Positions 18,207-26,902 are shown, numbered from the stretch's first letter. The stretch is DNA of 64,000 nucleotides from Streptomyces sp. DSM 110735 (GCF_016482685.1 NZ_JACYHF010000007.1:248001-312000); one strand, 5' to 3'. Notes: generated from the letters alone by a model not told the origin. Translations and numbers: made by a program.

Positions 18207-18599
18207 ATGGGGCGACGGTGGCAGGACGGGCCGGGGACGCTGGCGGTGCACGGGGCGGGGGGCGTGGTGGAGGTCCCGGTGGAGGTCGCGGCGTCGTACC
18301 GGGCGCGGACCCGGGGGCTGCTCGGGCGCGACACCGTGGACGGCGCGATGCTGCTGACACCGGCCGGGAGCGTGCACACCTTCCGGATGCGGTTCCCCCT
18401 CGACGTGGCGTACCTCGACCGGCACCTCACCGTGATCGCGGTCCGCACGATGGTGCCGGGGCGCCTGGGACTGCCCCGACCGCGCTCCCGGCACGTGCTG
18501 GAGGCGGCGGCGGGGGCGATGGCGGGGTGGGGGGTGGCGGTGGGCGTACGGGTGTCGGTGTCGGTGTCGCCTGCCGCGCCTGAGGGTTCCGCCTCCTGA
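18207..18599 (+). CDS. DUF192 family protein
   Basis: A 130-residue protein with DUF192 hallmarks: RARTRGLLGR near residue 30, the GAMLLTPAGSVHTFRMRFPLDVAYLD block (metal- or ligand-like HTF.M motif), and LPRPRSRHVLEAAAGAMAGWGV. Most DUF192 proteins are exported; this one has no clear signal peptide. Its role is unknown. ATG at 18207 with GGAGGGG upstream. The C-terminus is a Val/Ser-rich low-complexity run (VRVSVSVSPAAPEG). Confidence 0.85.
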   Translation: MGRRWQDGPGTLAVHGAGGVVEVPVEVAASYRARTRGLLGRDTVDGAMLLTPAGSVHTFRMRFPLDVAYLDRHLTVIAVRTMVPGRLGLPRPRSRHVLEAAAGAMAGWGVAVGVRVSVSVSPAAPEGSAS

Positions 18600-18615
18600 C
18601 CGTTCTGCCGTTCTC

Positions 18616-19263
18616 CTACTGGCCGTTCTCCCCGGTGCGGGGGAAGCTGACCTCGACCCGGCGGTTCTTCTTCCGTCCCGCTTCGGTGGAGTTGTCGGCG
18701 ATGGGGTACTGCTCGCCGTAGCCGCGGACCTCGAACGTCACGTCGGGGTCGTTGAGGTCCTGGTCGAGCACGGCTTGTACGGCGTTGGCGCGCCGCTTGG
18801 ACAGGACGTCGCCGTGGGCGGCGGAGCCGAGGTTGTCGGTGAAGCCGAACACCCTGATCTGCGTGGCGTTCTGCTTCTTGATCTCCTCGGCGATGGTCGC
18901 GATGCGGGCCTTCGCGTCCGCCCCGAGCTTGGCGCTGTCCTTCCCGAACAGCACCTCCGCCTGCAGCGCGAACGTCACGTCCGCGTTCGTGTCCTCCCGC
19001 CGCTCGTCCCCGCTCTGGTCCTCCACCACCGACTTGATGTCCAACACCTTCGGCTCCGCCAGCGTCCCGCCCTCCGGCAACTTCAGATCCGGATCCGTGG
19101 GGTCGACCTTCACGGGCGCGGAGGCGGAGGGTTCCGTCCCCGGGGGGTCGCTGGGACCGGTGTCGTCGGCTCGCGCGGGGGTCTGGGGGGTGGCGAGGAG
19201 GAAGGTGGTGAGGAGGGCGAGGGGGAGCGCTAGGCGGGGGGTGGGGGTCACGGGGGGCCTCAT
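18616..19263 (-). CDS. OmpA-family peptidoglycan-associated protein (last gene of the Tad locus)
   Basis: A 215-residue secreted protein: a signal peptide (about 1-32), a Pro/Ser/Asp-rich linker, a short domain around residues 70-105, and an OmpA C-terminal domain (about 100-210) with the peptidoglycan-binding motif VFGFTDNLGS-(x)n-LSKRRANAVQAVLDQ and RGYGEQYPIADN. In a Gram-positive it would hold cell-wall peptidoglycan rather than an outer membrane. Its ATG overlaps the stop of the upstream lipoprotein gene (ATGA). Placement at the end of the pilus locus suggests it anchors or gates pilus components in the wall. Confidence 0.85.
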   Translation of the reverse strand: MRPPVTPTPRLALPLALLTTFLLATPQTPARADDTGPSDPPGTEPSASAPVKVDPTDPDLKLPEGGTLAEPKVLDIKSVVEDQSGDERREDTNADVTFALQAEVLFGKDSAKLGADAKARIATIAEEIKKQNATQIRVFGFTDNLGSAAHGDVLSKRRANAVQAVLDQDLNDPDVTFEVRGYGEQYPIADNSTEAGRKKNRRVEVSFPRTGENGQ

Positions 19264-19841
19264 CAGGAGATTTTGATGGTGGCCGGAGCGAAGCCGGGCA
19301 GTTGGAAGTCGACGTCCGACGTGTCGGCCGGCGGCGCGGGGAACTGCATGAACACCGCGGTCTCGGCCCCGGCCTTGAGCGCCGTCAGTCCGGTGGTGGT
19401 GAGCGGCCGTCCGTCCGTGTCGCGCAGGACGTAGTAACGCTTCTTGCCCTTGGGGTCGACCAGGGTGGCTCCGCCCAGGGAGCTGCCGTTCTTGAGGATC
19501 TCGGTCTCGTTGCCCCGCACGCTCGACGGAATGACCGCGGTGCTTCCGCCGTCGTTCTTCAAGCTGCCCTGGATGGTGACGAATCCGCCGCTGTCCCGCT
19601 GGACGGCGGTGATCCTGAGGAGCAGGCCGCTGGGGCCCTTCATCTCGGCGAGCGGCGCCTCCGACTGCCCTTCCTGGGTGCTCGGAGCGGACCCGGGCCT
19701 GGAGGAAGCGGCCGTCGGCTGCTTCTCCTTGTCCTTGCCGTCGTCGCCGCCTCCACAGGCCGACGCCCCCGTCACCAGACCGACGGCGACGGCCAGGGCG
19801 ACCACTCCCCTGCGGGTCCGCGCAGTGAACCGAATGCTCAT
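19263..19841 (-). CDS. Lipoprotein-like secreted protein of the Tad locus
   Basis: A 192-residue protein with a basic N-terminus, a hydrophobic stretch and a probable lipobox LVTGASAC (Cys about residue 29), then GGGDDGKDKEK. The mature part (about 75-190) looks like a beta-sandwich: ITAVQRDSGGFVTIQGSLKNDGG, a conserved RGNETEILKNGSSLGGATLVDPKGKKRYYV-type segment, and an Ala/Pro-rich FMQFPAPP. This is typical of the DUF4352/immunoglobulin-like streptomycete lipoproteins. Start: ATG at 19841 with AAGGAAGCGGAG upstream. It is co-transcribed with the OmpA-family gene and overlaps it by 4 nt. Function unknown. Confidence 0.8.
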   Translation of the reverse strand: MSIRFTARTRRGVVALAVAVGLVTGASACGGGDDGKDKEKQPTAASSRPGSAPSTQEGQSEAPLAEMKGPSGLLLRITAVQRDSGGFVTIQGSLKNDGGSTAVIPSSVRGNETEILKNGSSLGGATLVDPKGKKRYYVLRDTDGRPLTTTGLTALKAGAETAVFMQFPAPPADTSDVDFQLPGFAPATIKIS

Positions 19842-19875
19842 CGCTCCGCTTCCTTCATCGTCACTGGTCCGCTTC

Positions 19876-20514
19876 TCATTCGGCCAGGTGGACATCGAAA
19901 AGGTCATCGGGTCCGGGAAGTCCGGTCTCGTCGTCCGCGTGCAGATCCCAGACCTTTGCCCCGCAGGTGAGTTCGGGCAGCGGGGCGTCGTCCGGTTTCT
20001 GGTCACCCTTTCCGGGGTCCGGGGGGTCCGTTTGCTGGTCGGGGGGATCGTCGGGGAGATCGAACGTGCAGAGCGGTTCGACGACGGCCGTCGCCGACTC
20101 GGTCGACTTGATGTTCTCCGTGCCGGGTACGACGGAATCCCCGACGGGCTTGTTCGTCTTCACCTCGACCCTGTACTTGAGAAGTCCGGGGTCGCAGAGG
20201 GTCAACTCGGCGTCGTTCTGGGCGGCGAGCTGTCCGGCGCGCCAGCAGGGGTCCTGGACGCCGTTGCCCTTGAAGATGTCTCCCCACTTCGCCGGATCCG
20301 CCAGGTCCCGCAGCCACGTGTCCGTGAGCTGCTTGCGCGCGTTCTGGGCGGCGGCGAGGGCGGCCGCGTCCGCCGCCGTCTGCGCACCGCTGCGGTTCAC
20401 GGAAGCCTGACCGACCGCGAGATAGGCGAGAGCGAGAAAGAGCAGGCCCGCCACCACCGTGATGTAGATGGGGAAAGCCTGCCCTTGCTCACCGAGGCAG
20501 CGTCGACGCGTCAG
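19876..20514 (-). CDS. TadG/TadE-like pilus assembly protein, probable CTG start
   Basis: A 212-residue protein. GEQGQAFPIYITVVAGLLFLALAYLAVGQ is a prepilin-like N-terminal hydrophobic helix after a glycine, followed by the TadG-type ADAAALAAAQNARKQL segment and a soluble domain with several cysteines (DPCWRAG, LTLCDPG, PLCTFDLP, LTCGAK), then a Pro/Asp-rich stretch. No ATG, GTG or TTG lies between the upstream pilin stop and the start of homology. A CTG at 20514 overlaps that stop (CTGA) and has AGGA 6 nt upstream, so CTG initiation is the best reading. An upstream in-frame start would run through the pilin gene. Confidence 0.75.
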   Translation of the reverse strand: MTRRRCLGEQGQAFPIYITVVAGLLFLALAYLAVGQASVNRSGAQTAADAAALAAAQNARKQLTDTWLRDLADPAKWGDIFKGNGVQDPCWRAGQLAAQNDAELTLCDPGLLKYRVEVKTNKPVGDSVVPGTENIKSTESATAVVEPLCTFDLPDDPPDQQTDPPDPGKGDQKPDDAPLPELTCGAKVWDLHADDETGLPGPDDLFDVHLAE

Positions 20515-20696
20515 GTGATTTCCTGGATCTTGGACTGGATCTTGTCCAGGATGGCCTGCCCGATGTCCGTGCCCGTCACCGCCAGCACGATCGCCACCAC
20601 CACAGCGATGATCCCCAGATACTCCACCGCCGTCTGGCCCTTGTCGTCCACGCGGCGCTGCACCGCGGTCACCAGCTTCAGGATCGGATCGCTCAT
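20511..20696 (-). CDS. flp: Flp-family type IVb prepilin
   Basis: A 61-residue pilin. Residues 1-19 form the leader, with the processing motif GQTAVEYLG (G followed by Q and the conserved E-Y pair of Flp pilins), then one hydrophobic helix IIAVVVAIVLAVTGTDIG. It is the structural subunit expected of the Tad secretion system encoded upstream; a prepilin peptidase (TadV) would be needed but is not in this window. It is separated from the response-regulator gene by about 113 bp, so it may have its own promoter. ATG at 20696 with a GGAGGGAAG ribosome-binding site. Confidence 0.9.
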   Translation of the reverse strand: MSDPILKLVTAVQRRVDDKGQTAVEYLGIIAVVVAIVLAVTGTDIGQAILDKIQSKIQEIT

Positions 20697-20809
20697 GACG
20701 CTTCCCTCCGGCTCGGCCCTCAATCCGCTCACCGTAGGGCGGGAGGGAGCGTGGGTCCGAGGGTCCGGGGGCCCATAAGCGGGCCCAGTTCGCGGAGTGG
20801 GGTCGCATG

Positions 20810-21580
20810 TCAGTTCACCCCCAGCCATACCGCCACGGCCCGCCCCCGGCTGTCGGCGTGGAGTTTGGCGAAGATGTGGTTGATGTGGTTCTTGACCGTC
20901 TTCTCGGTGATGAAGCAGGCGGCGGCGATCTGCCGGTTCGTCAGGCCGGACGCGACGAGGTCCATGATCTCCGCCTCTCGGGTGCTCAGTTGAAAGCGCG
21001 ACCGATAAGACTGTCCCACAGGGGATTGCAGTCGCGAAAGGCTTTCGGAGGACAACTCCAGGGAAGTAGAAGGATTTTCGCCACCCGTGTGTGCATTCGC
21101 ATCGCCGTCCAGCCCGGACAGCAACGCCCGCGCCGCCCCCGGCGTCACATGCGGCCGCCCCTCGCTGACATCCCGTACGGCCCGTACCAACTGCTCCGCC
21201 GAGAACTCCCCGTGCACCAGATAACCCCCCGCCCCCAGCCGCATCGCCTCCCGCACGGTATCCGTCTCGTGGCTGTAGGTCAGCATCATGACGGGGGCGA
21301 GCCGGACCAGGTGCGGTAATGCGGGGATTCCACCGACGCCGGGCATGCGGACGTCGAGGAGGACCACGTCGGGACGGTGCCGCAGCGCCGCCTCGTACGC
21401 CTCGCGCCCGTCCGCCGCCTCCGCGACGACCGTGGTGTCGGGGCGGCCGGAGAGCAGCGCGGTGAGTCCGGCGCGGACGACGGGGTTGTCGTCGGCGATC
21501 AGCAGCCGGAGGCAGGCGGGCGGGGCGGGGGGCGGGAAGTCCTCGTACGACGGTGACGGTGACGGTGTGCGGGGGCGCAT
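20810..21580 (-). CDS. NarL/LuxR-type response regulator of the Tad locus
   Basis: A 256-residue regulator. The receiver domain (about 23-140) has the acidic pocket DDN, the phospho-acceptor Asp in VVLLDVRMPG, and a Thr/Lys site in which the usual Lys region reads AGGYLVHGEFS, slightly atypical. After a linker of about 55 residues comes a LuxR-type HTH (about 190-250) with LSTREAEIMDLVASGLTNRQIAA and ITEKTVKNHINHIFAKL. Its ATG overlaps the kinase stop (ATGA). Position between tadC and the pilin gene implies control of pilus expression. Confidence 0.92.
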   Translation of the reverse strand: MRPRTPSPSPSYEDFPPPAPPACLRLLIADDNPVVRAGLTALLSGRPDTTVVAEAADGREAYEAALRHRPDVVLLDVRMPGVGGIPALPHLVRLAPVMMLTYSHETDTVREAMRLGAGGYLVHGEFSAEQLVRAVRDVSEGRPHVTPGAARALLSGLDGDANAHTGGENPSTSLELSSESLSRLQSPVGQSYRSRFQLSTREAEIMDLVASGLTNRQIAAACFITEKTVKNHINHIFAKLHADSRGRAVAVWLGVN

Positions 21581-23685
21581 CAGGCGGTCCTCTCCGTCGT
21601 CGGCGGCAGGGGTACGTCCACCCGAACCTCCGTGCCGCCGCCGTCCTCACGCCGGCCCATCACGACCCGTCCCCCCGCCGACTCCGCCCGCTCGGTCATG
21701 CCGAGAAGCCCGAAGTGACCGGTGCTGCGCAGTCGTTCGAGGGTGGTGTCGGGAGGCAGACCCCTGCCGTCGTCGCGGACGGTCAGGTGGAGGCGATCGT
21801 CGTGGACGGTGACCGTCACCTCGACACGGGTCGCGTGGGCGTGGCGGTGGATGTTGTCCAGCGCCTCGGTGGTGATGGCGAGGAGGGTGCGGGTGAGGGA
21901 GGGGGGCAGGGGTGGGAGGGCTTCGGGGGTGCGGCAAGTGGCGGGCAGGGTGGTGCGGGTGGTGAAGTCCGTTGCCAGGTGGCCGAGTTCCGTCGTCAGG
22001 TCGGGTGGCGGGGACGTCTCCTCGCGCAGGTCCGTCAGCAGTGCCCGGGACTCCGCCGCCGCCCGGCGGGCCGAGCGGGAGACGAGGGACGCCTGGTCGC
22101 GCAGGAGCGCCGGGTCGGGGGTGGGGACGGCGGCGGTGGCCGCGAGGGCGTCGGCGGCGAGGGCGACTCCGTGGAGGGTCTTGGTCAGGGAGTCGTGCAT
22201 CTCGCGGGCGAGGCGGGCTCGTTCGGCGTGGACGGCCTCGGTGGCGGCGAGGCGGGCGCGTACGGCGGTGAGTGCCTGGGTGGCGGTGCCGTAGCGGAGC
22301 ATCAGGTTGCGCAGGGTGGATCCCATCGCTCCGGTGACGACACACAGTCCGGGCAGGAGCAGCGACTCGGCGGGACCGGTGTGCTGGTCCGCCTTCAGCG
22401 TGGCGTGGACCAGGAGGAGGATCAGCGACTGGAGCGACGCGAAGCAGGCGGCGCCGCGCCAGCCGTAGACGAGTCCGGCCAGCAGCGGGGTGCACACGCT
22501 GACGTAGGCGAGGGTGGTGTCCGGACCCGCCGAGACGAGCAGCAGCGAGCCGAAGAGCGTGTCGGCGGCGAGCAGCGCGGGGTGCCGCAGCAGCAGCGGT
22601 CCGAACCGCTCCCAGTCCCGGAAGAGCACGTACGACCCCATGAACGTGACGACCACCGCCGCCCCCACCAGCCGTGCCCCGAGCCCGGGCGCGGCATTGA
22701 GCAGCGCGGCCGGCGCCGCCAGCACGATCATGGCGAGCCGAAACCCGAACACCTGACGGCACAGCGCCTGGAGGGCACGGACCTGGAGGCGCTCGGGGGG
22801 CTCGGGGACGGTGCTCTCCGAGGGCTCGCCCCCACCCTGCGGTGTACCGTCACCCGCGCCCTCGCCGGGCACCGTGTCCTCGCCGGGCCCGGTCCACTCG
22901 CCGGAGGGCGTGTCCTCGCCCGGAGCCGCGTCCTTACCTGGGGCGGCGGCTTCGCCCGGCGCCGTGTCCCCGCCCCGAGCCGCGTCCTTGCCCAGGGCAG
23001 CTCCCTCGCCTGGTGCCATGGCGCCGCCTTGTGCCGTGGCCTTGCCTCGTGCAGCGTCGCCGCCGGGTGCCGTTGCCTCGCTTGGCCCCGCGCCCTCGCC
23101 TGGACCCGCGTCCCCGCCTCGTGCCGGATCATCGTCCTTGACCGCACCCTCACCGCCCAAGACCGTCTCGTCACCCGGCGCCGAACCCCTACCGGGGCTT
23201 GTGCTCCCGCCCAAGGCCGCGCCCACACCTTGCTTCGGCACCTCCTCCAAGGGCGCTCGCTTGCTCAGCGCCGTGCCCCGACCCGGAGGCGCGTCGTCAT
23301 GCTGTGCCAGTCGCTCGCCCGGCGTCACGCCGTCGCCCGGCAGCGGGCGACCACCTGAGGCCGTCACCTCATCGACCTCCCCCGCCATGCCCGGGACCGC
23401 CGCCCCATGGCCACGGCTCAGCACGCCCGCAGCCGCTTGCTCAGCAGCCCACCCTGCCGTCCCGGAGACCGACGCCTCCCCACCCCCTGTGCCAGCGGTC
23501 AGCCCCTCAACTCCCCCGCCGTTCACCGCTCCCACGGACGCCGCACGACGGCGCCCACCCCCCGCATCCATGCCAACCGCCTCACCACCCCAGCTCACCC
23601 CACGCGCAGCAACCCCACGCACCGCATCCACACCCGCCGACGCACCACCCCGGCCCACCACGCCCCCGCTCCCCACCCCCCTCAC
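21580..23685 (-). CDS. NarL-type sensor histidine kinase with hexapeptide-repeat N-terminal extension
   Basis: If started at GTG 23685, which overlaps the tadC stop (GTGA), the protein has 701 residues. Residues 1-300 are low-complexity and Gly/Ala/Pro-rich and include tandem six-residue repeats of the type D-[TA]-A-P-G-[EGK]. Then come a multi-TM sensor region (about 315-470: FRLAMIVLAAPAALL, ARLVGAAVVVTFMGSYV), a HisKA_3 helix with the phospho-His in REMHDSLTKTLHGVAL (about 505) and an HATPase domain ending in a DDGRGLP and FGLLGMTERAE motif. It should phosphorylate the adjacent response regulator. Start uncertain; a shorter protein from an internal ATG or GTG is possible. Confidence 0.8.
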   Translation of the reverse strand: MRGVGSGGVVGRGGASAGVDAVRGVAARGVSWGGEAVGMDAGGGRRRAASVGAVNGGGVEGLTAGTGGGEASVSGTAGWAAEQAAAGVLSRGHGAAVPGMAGEVDEVTASGGRPLPGDGVTPGERLAQHDDAPPGRGTALSKRAPLEEVPKQGVGAALGGSTSPGRGSAPGDETVLGGEGAVKDDDPARGGDAGPGEGAGPSEATAPGGDAARGKATAQGGAMAPGEGAALGKDAARGGDTAPGEAAAPGKDAAPGEDTPSGEWTGPGEDTVPGEGAGDGTPQGGGEPSESTVPEPPERLQVRALQALCRQVFGFRLAMIVLAAPAALLNAAPGLGARLVGAAVVVTFMGSYVLFRDWERFGPLLLRHPALLAADTLFGSLLLVSAGPDTTLAYVSVCTPLLAGLVYGWRGAACFASLQSLILLLVHATLKADQHTGPAESLLLPGLCVVTGAMGSTLRNLMLRYGTATQALTAVRARLAATEAVHAERARLAREMHDSLTKTLHGVALAADALAATAAVPTPDPALLRDQASLVSRSARRAAAESRALLTDLREETSPPPDLTTELGHLATDFTTRTTLPATCRTPEALPPLPPSLTRTLLAITTEALDNIHRHAHATRVEVTVTVHDDRLHLTVRDDGRGLPPDTTLERLRSTGHFGLLGMTERAESAGGRVVMGRREDGGGTEVRVDVPLPPTTERTA
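22830..23140 (-). repeat. 18-bp/6-residue tandem repeats inside the histidine-kinase gene
   Basis: In the kinase frame about 15 consecutive units read DPARGG, DAGPGE, GAGPSE, ATAPGG, DAARGK, ATAQGG, AMAPGE, GAALGK, DAARGG, DTAPGE, AAAPGK, DAAPGE, DTPSGE, WTGPGE, DTVPGE. A few degenerate units continue upstream (STSPGR, GSAPGD, ETVLGG). The DNA unit is 18 bp. Such arrays vary in copy number between strains. Confidence 0.75.
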
Positions 23686-24581
23686 TTCCCCGCCAGTGAC
23701 CCGAAGTCCACGCCCGAGCCGAGGATGAGCCCTGCGCCGAGGAGGAGCATCGTGGCCGGGACCATGAAGGTGGTGATCATGAGGGTTGCCTTGGGGACCG
23801 CGCGGGCGGCTTTGCGGCGGGCGTTCTGGGCGTCGGTGCGGCGCATGTCCTTGGCCAGGGAGACCAGGGTGTCGACGATGGGGGCGCCGAGTTCCTCGCC
23901 CTGCTGGAGGGCGGTGACGAACATGGCGACCTGTTCGGAGTCGTTGCGGCGGCGGAGTTCGGCGAACGCCTGTCGGCGGGTCATGCCGAGGTCCATCTGG
24001 CGGAGCGTGATGCGGAGTTCGTCGGCCCAGGGACCCTCGTAGCGGGTGGAGACGCGGTCGAGTGCCTGGCGGAAGCCGAGACCGGCGCTGACGACGACGG
24101 CGAGGACGTCGAGGAAGTCGGGCAGGGTGCGTTCGATGACGTCCTTGCGGACCCGCATGGCGGACCAGAGCCCGACCTCGGTCCACAGCGCGCCGAAGGC
24201 GAGCAGCAGCAGGGCGACGAACCACTGGCCGCGCAGCAGGAAGACCAGGCAGCCGGTGATGCCGAGCGCGCCGTAGACCGCGCGGCGGGCGGCGTAGCGG
24301 TCGATGGTGAGACCGCCGGGGTTGCCCGCGAGGTCGATGCGGCGCCGGTAGCGGGCGACCAGGCGGGGTCCCATCAGGCGCAGCACGAAGGGCGCGTACC
24401 GCATCCCCATGCGGTCGATCACGGAGTCCACCGCGCCGGTGCGGGTGGCGCCGATCTCCAGGGCGAGGGCGAGGTCGCCGGGGAGTTTGGCGTCGGCGCG
24501 GTACATCCGGACGCCGGTGAAGGCGCCCCAGACACCGAGGGCGGCGACGAGTGCGAGGAGGAGTGCCATGCGGTCCGTCAC
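23682..24581 (-). CDS. tadC: TadC, type II secretion F-domain inner-membrane protein
   Basis: A 299-residue membrane protein with a hydrophobic N-terminal helix, a pair of TM helices around residues 90-125, and the T2SSF domain (about 130-265: LPDFLDVLAVVVSAGLGFRQALDRVS, GMTRRQAFAELRRRND, QGEELGAPIVDTLVSLAKDMR), closing with a TM helix. It pairs with TadB as the membrane platform for the TadA ATPase. GTG start at 24581 a few nt after the tadB stop; an ATG at 24569 is an alternative. Confidence 0.9.
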   Translation of the reverse strand: MTDRMALLLALVAALGVWGAFTGVRMYRADAKLPGDLALALEIGATRTGAVDSVIDRMGMRYAPFVLRLMGPRLVARYRRRIDLAGNPGGLTIDRYAARRAVYGALGITGCLVFLLRGQWFVALLLLAFGALWTEVGLWSAMRVRKDVIERTLPDFLDVLAVVVSAGLGFRQALDRVSTRYEGPWADELRITLRQMDLGMTRRQAFAELRRRNDSEQVAMFVTALQQGEELGAPIVDTLVSLAKDMRRTDAQNARRKAARAVPKATLMITTFMVPATMLLLGAGLILGSGVDFGSLAGK

Positions 24582-24585
24582 CCCC

Positions 24586-25530
24586 TCACACGTCGATCCG
24601 GCTCATCCGGCGGATGAGGAGGAAGCCGAGGGCGTACAGGGCGAAGGCGATGATCACGCACGCCTGGCCGACCGGTGAGCCGGTCATGCGTTCCAGGGCG
24701 CCGTCCTTGACACCGTTCATCAGGAAGAGCGCGCCGATGCCGAGGACGGGGACGGCGTACGAGGTCATGGTCACCTGGGAGAGCTGGGTACGGACCTCGC
24801 GCCGGGTCTCCTTGCGCTCCTCCAGGGTCTCGGTGAGGTTGCGCAGCGCCGAGACCACCTGTCCGCCCGCTCGGTTGGCCAGGACCAACGTCGTCACCAG
24901 GACGACGAGTTCGCGGGACGGCAGCCGGTCCGCGAGTTCGCCGAGCGCGTCGTCCATGGACTGCCCGATCGCCAACTGGTCGGAGACGCGCCCGAGTTCC
25001 TCGCCCGCCGGTGCCTCCAGCTCCTCCGCCGCCATGCCGATGGCGGTGCGCAGGGCGAGTCCCGCCTGGGTGGCGTTGGCCAGGATGCGGGCCAGTTCGG
25101 GGAGTTGGCCGATGAACCGTTCGATGCGTTTCTGCCGTTGCCAGTTGAGGAACTGGATCGCCGCCCAGATGCCGAGGAGTCCGGCGATGGGTCCGAAGAA
25201 GGGAGCCAGGGTTGCCTCGCCGACGATCCACAGCCCGGCGACCACGGCGAGCATGTAGACGAAGAACTCGCCCGGGGTGATGTCCAACCCGGTGGCGGCG
25301 AGCCGTAGTTCGAGTCTGCGACCGAGTCCGGTACGGCGCAGCCGCCGGTCCAGTCCGCGGAAGTGCCGCCTGCGACCGCCGGTGGTGAGCCGGCCGGTGT
25401 GCGAGAGGCGGTCGACGAGGGCGGCGCGCCGGGCGCGACCGGCGGCGTAGCTCTGTACGCCGAGCACGGCAAGGACGCAGGTCAGGAGTGTGATGCCGGT
25501 GGTGAGCCGGACGAGCGTGGGGAGTTCCAT
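24586..25530 (-). CDS. tadB: TadB, type II secretion F-domain inner-membrane protein
   Basis: A 314-residue protein: an N-terminal TM helix (about 7-27), a basic loop (RLRRTGLGRRLELRL), a TM pair (about 80-125), the T2SSF domain with QLPELARILANATQAGLALRTAI and ELVVLVTTLVLANRAGGQVVSALRNLTETLEERKETRREVRTQ-type helices, and C-terminal TM helices. It is the second half of the TadB/TadC platform. It starts 10 bp after the tadA stop, in the same operon. Confidence 0.9.
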   Translation of the reverse strand: MELPTLVRLTTGITLLTCVLAVLGVQSYAAGRARRAALVDRLSHTGRLTTGGRRRHFRGLDRRLRRTGLGRRLELRLAATGLDITPGEFFVYMLAVVAGLWIVGEATLAPFFGPIAGLLGIWAAIQFLNWQRQKRIERFIGQLPELARILANATQAGLALRTAIGMAAEELEAPAGEELGRVSDQLAIGQSMDDALGELADRLPSRELVVLVTTLVLANRAGGQVVSALRNLTETLEERKETRREVRTQLSQVTMTSYAVPVLGIGALFLMNGVKDGALERMTGSPVGQACVIIAFALYALGFLLIRRMSRIDV

Positions 25531-25540
25531 CGTGACCTAC

Positions 25541-26878
25541 CTACCTGGCTTCTCGGGTGGCGAGCTGGGCGTCGGTGTGGGCGACGCCGAACGCCTGCGG
25601 GACGGGCTGGCTCGCCATGTGGAGGCGGTCGGCGGTGCGGCGGGGCAGCGGGAAGTACTGGAAGGCGCCGGGCACCCGGCCGTCGGCGGTCATGGGGCGG
25701 GCGTCGAAGCGGGCGACGGTGGCCAGGCGGTACGGCTCGCCGCCGTGACTGTCGAGGAGGGCGATCTCGGTGATGCGGCGGGCGCCGTCCGCGAACCGGG
25801 TGAGCTGCACCAGCACGTCCACCGCGCTGTTGATCTGGTCGTGCAGCGCGGCGAAGGGCACCTCCACGTCGGACATGGAGGCGAGGGTCTGCAGCCGGGT
25901 GAGCGCGTCCTCGGCGCTGTTGGCGTGCACGGTGGCCAGCGAGCCGTCGTGACCGGTGGACATCGCCTGGAGCATGTCCAGGGACTCGCCGCCGCGGACC
26001 TCGCCGACCACGATCCGGTCGGGACGCATCCGCAGCGAGTTGCGCACCAGGTCGCGGATGGTGATCTGCCCGCTGCCCTCGACGTTGGGCGGGCGGGACT
26101 CCAGGCGGACCACATGGGTCTGCTGGAGCTGGAGTTCGGCGGAGTCCTCGATGGTGATGATCCGCTCGTGCGCCGGGATCATCCCGGACAGGGCGTTGAG
26201 CAGGGTGGTCTTCCCGGTGCCGGTGGCGCCGGAGACGATGATGTTGAACTTGGCCTGCACGAGCCCCGCCAGCAGATACACCATCTGCTCGTCCAGCGAA
26301 CCGAAGCCGATCAGCTCCTGGAGCGTGAAGGAGCGCGGGAAGCGGCGGATGGTGAGGACCGGTCCGGTCAGCGACAGCGGCGGGATGATGACGTTCACGC
26401 GCTCGCCGGACGGCAGCCGGGCGTCGACCATCGGATTCGACTCGTCCACGCGGCGGTTGACGGTGGAGACGATCCGCTCGATGGTCTGCATGAGCTGGTC
26501 GGCGGAGGCGAAGCGCAGCGGGAGGCGTTCGACGCGACCGCCGCGTTCGACGAAGACCGCGTCGGGTCCGTTGACCATGATCTCGGTGACGGAGGCGTCC
26601 TCCAGGAGCGGTTCGAGGATGCCGAGTCCGAGTGCCTCGTCGACCACCCGGCGGATCAACTGGGAGCGCTCGACCGTGGACAGGACCGGTCCCTCGCGGC
26701 TGATGATGTGCCCGAGCACCCGCTCCAGGCGTGCGCGGCGCTCGGCGGGGGCGAGCGCGCTCATCTCGGCGAGGTCGATCTCCTCCAGGAGCTTGGCGCG
26801 GTAGGAGGTGACGAGATGGCCGTCCTCGCCCCGGCTGCCCTGCTCCTCGGGGGAGTTGATGCGTGCCCGCAGACTCAT
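25541..26878 (-). CDS. tadA: TadA/CpaF-type pilus assembly ATPase
   Basis: A 445-residue secretion ATPase. The N-terminal domain ends at about residue 150; Walker A GATGTGKTTLLNAL (about 220) is followed by the Asp box (IITIEDSAELQLQQ), Walker B-like RPDRIVVGEVRGGE and the His box (GHDGSLATVHANS). It is cytoplasmic and hexameric, and powers assembly and possibly retraction of Flp pili. All nucleotide-binding motifs are intact. It is flanked by TadE-like genes upstream and tadBC downstream with gaps of 10-25 bp. Confidence 0.95.
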   Translation of the reverse strand: MSLRARINSPEEQGSRGEDGHLVTSYRAKLLEEIDLAEMSALAPAERRARLERVLGHIISREGPVLSTVERSQLIRRVVDEALGLGILEPLLEDASVTEIMVNGPDAVFVERGGRVERLPLRFASADQLMQTIERIVSTVNRRVDESNPMVDARLPSGERVNVIIPPLSLTGPVLTIRRFPRSFTLQELIGFGSLDEQMVYLLAGLVQAKFNIIVSGATGTGKTTLLNALSGMIPAHERIITIEDSAELQLQQTHVVRLESRPPNVEGSGQITIRDLVRNSLRMRPDRIVVGEVRGGESLDMLQAMSTGHDGSLATVHANSAEDALTRLQTLASMSDVEVPFAALHDQINSAVDVLVQLTRFADGARRITEIALLDSHGGEPYRLATVARFDARPMTADGRVPGAFQYFPLPRRTADRLHMASQPVPQAFGVAHTDAQLATREAR

Positions 26879-26902
26879 GGGTCGGCTGCTCCTCGGTCCT
26901 GG

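Noticed and set aside
22811..23728. A proline-rich collagen-like open frame on the plus strand (repeats of SPGA)
   Set aside because: It is the complement of the repeat array in the histidine kinase. It has no ribosome-binding site or neighbours in its direction, and the kinase frame is coupled to tadC.
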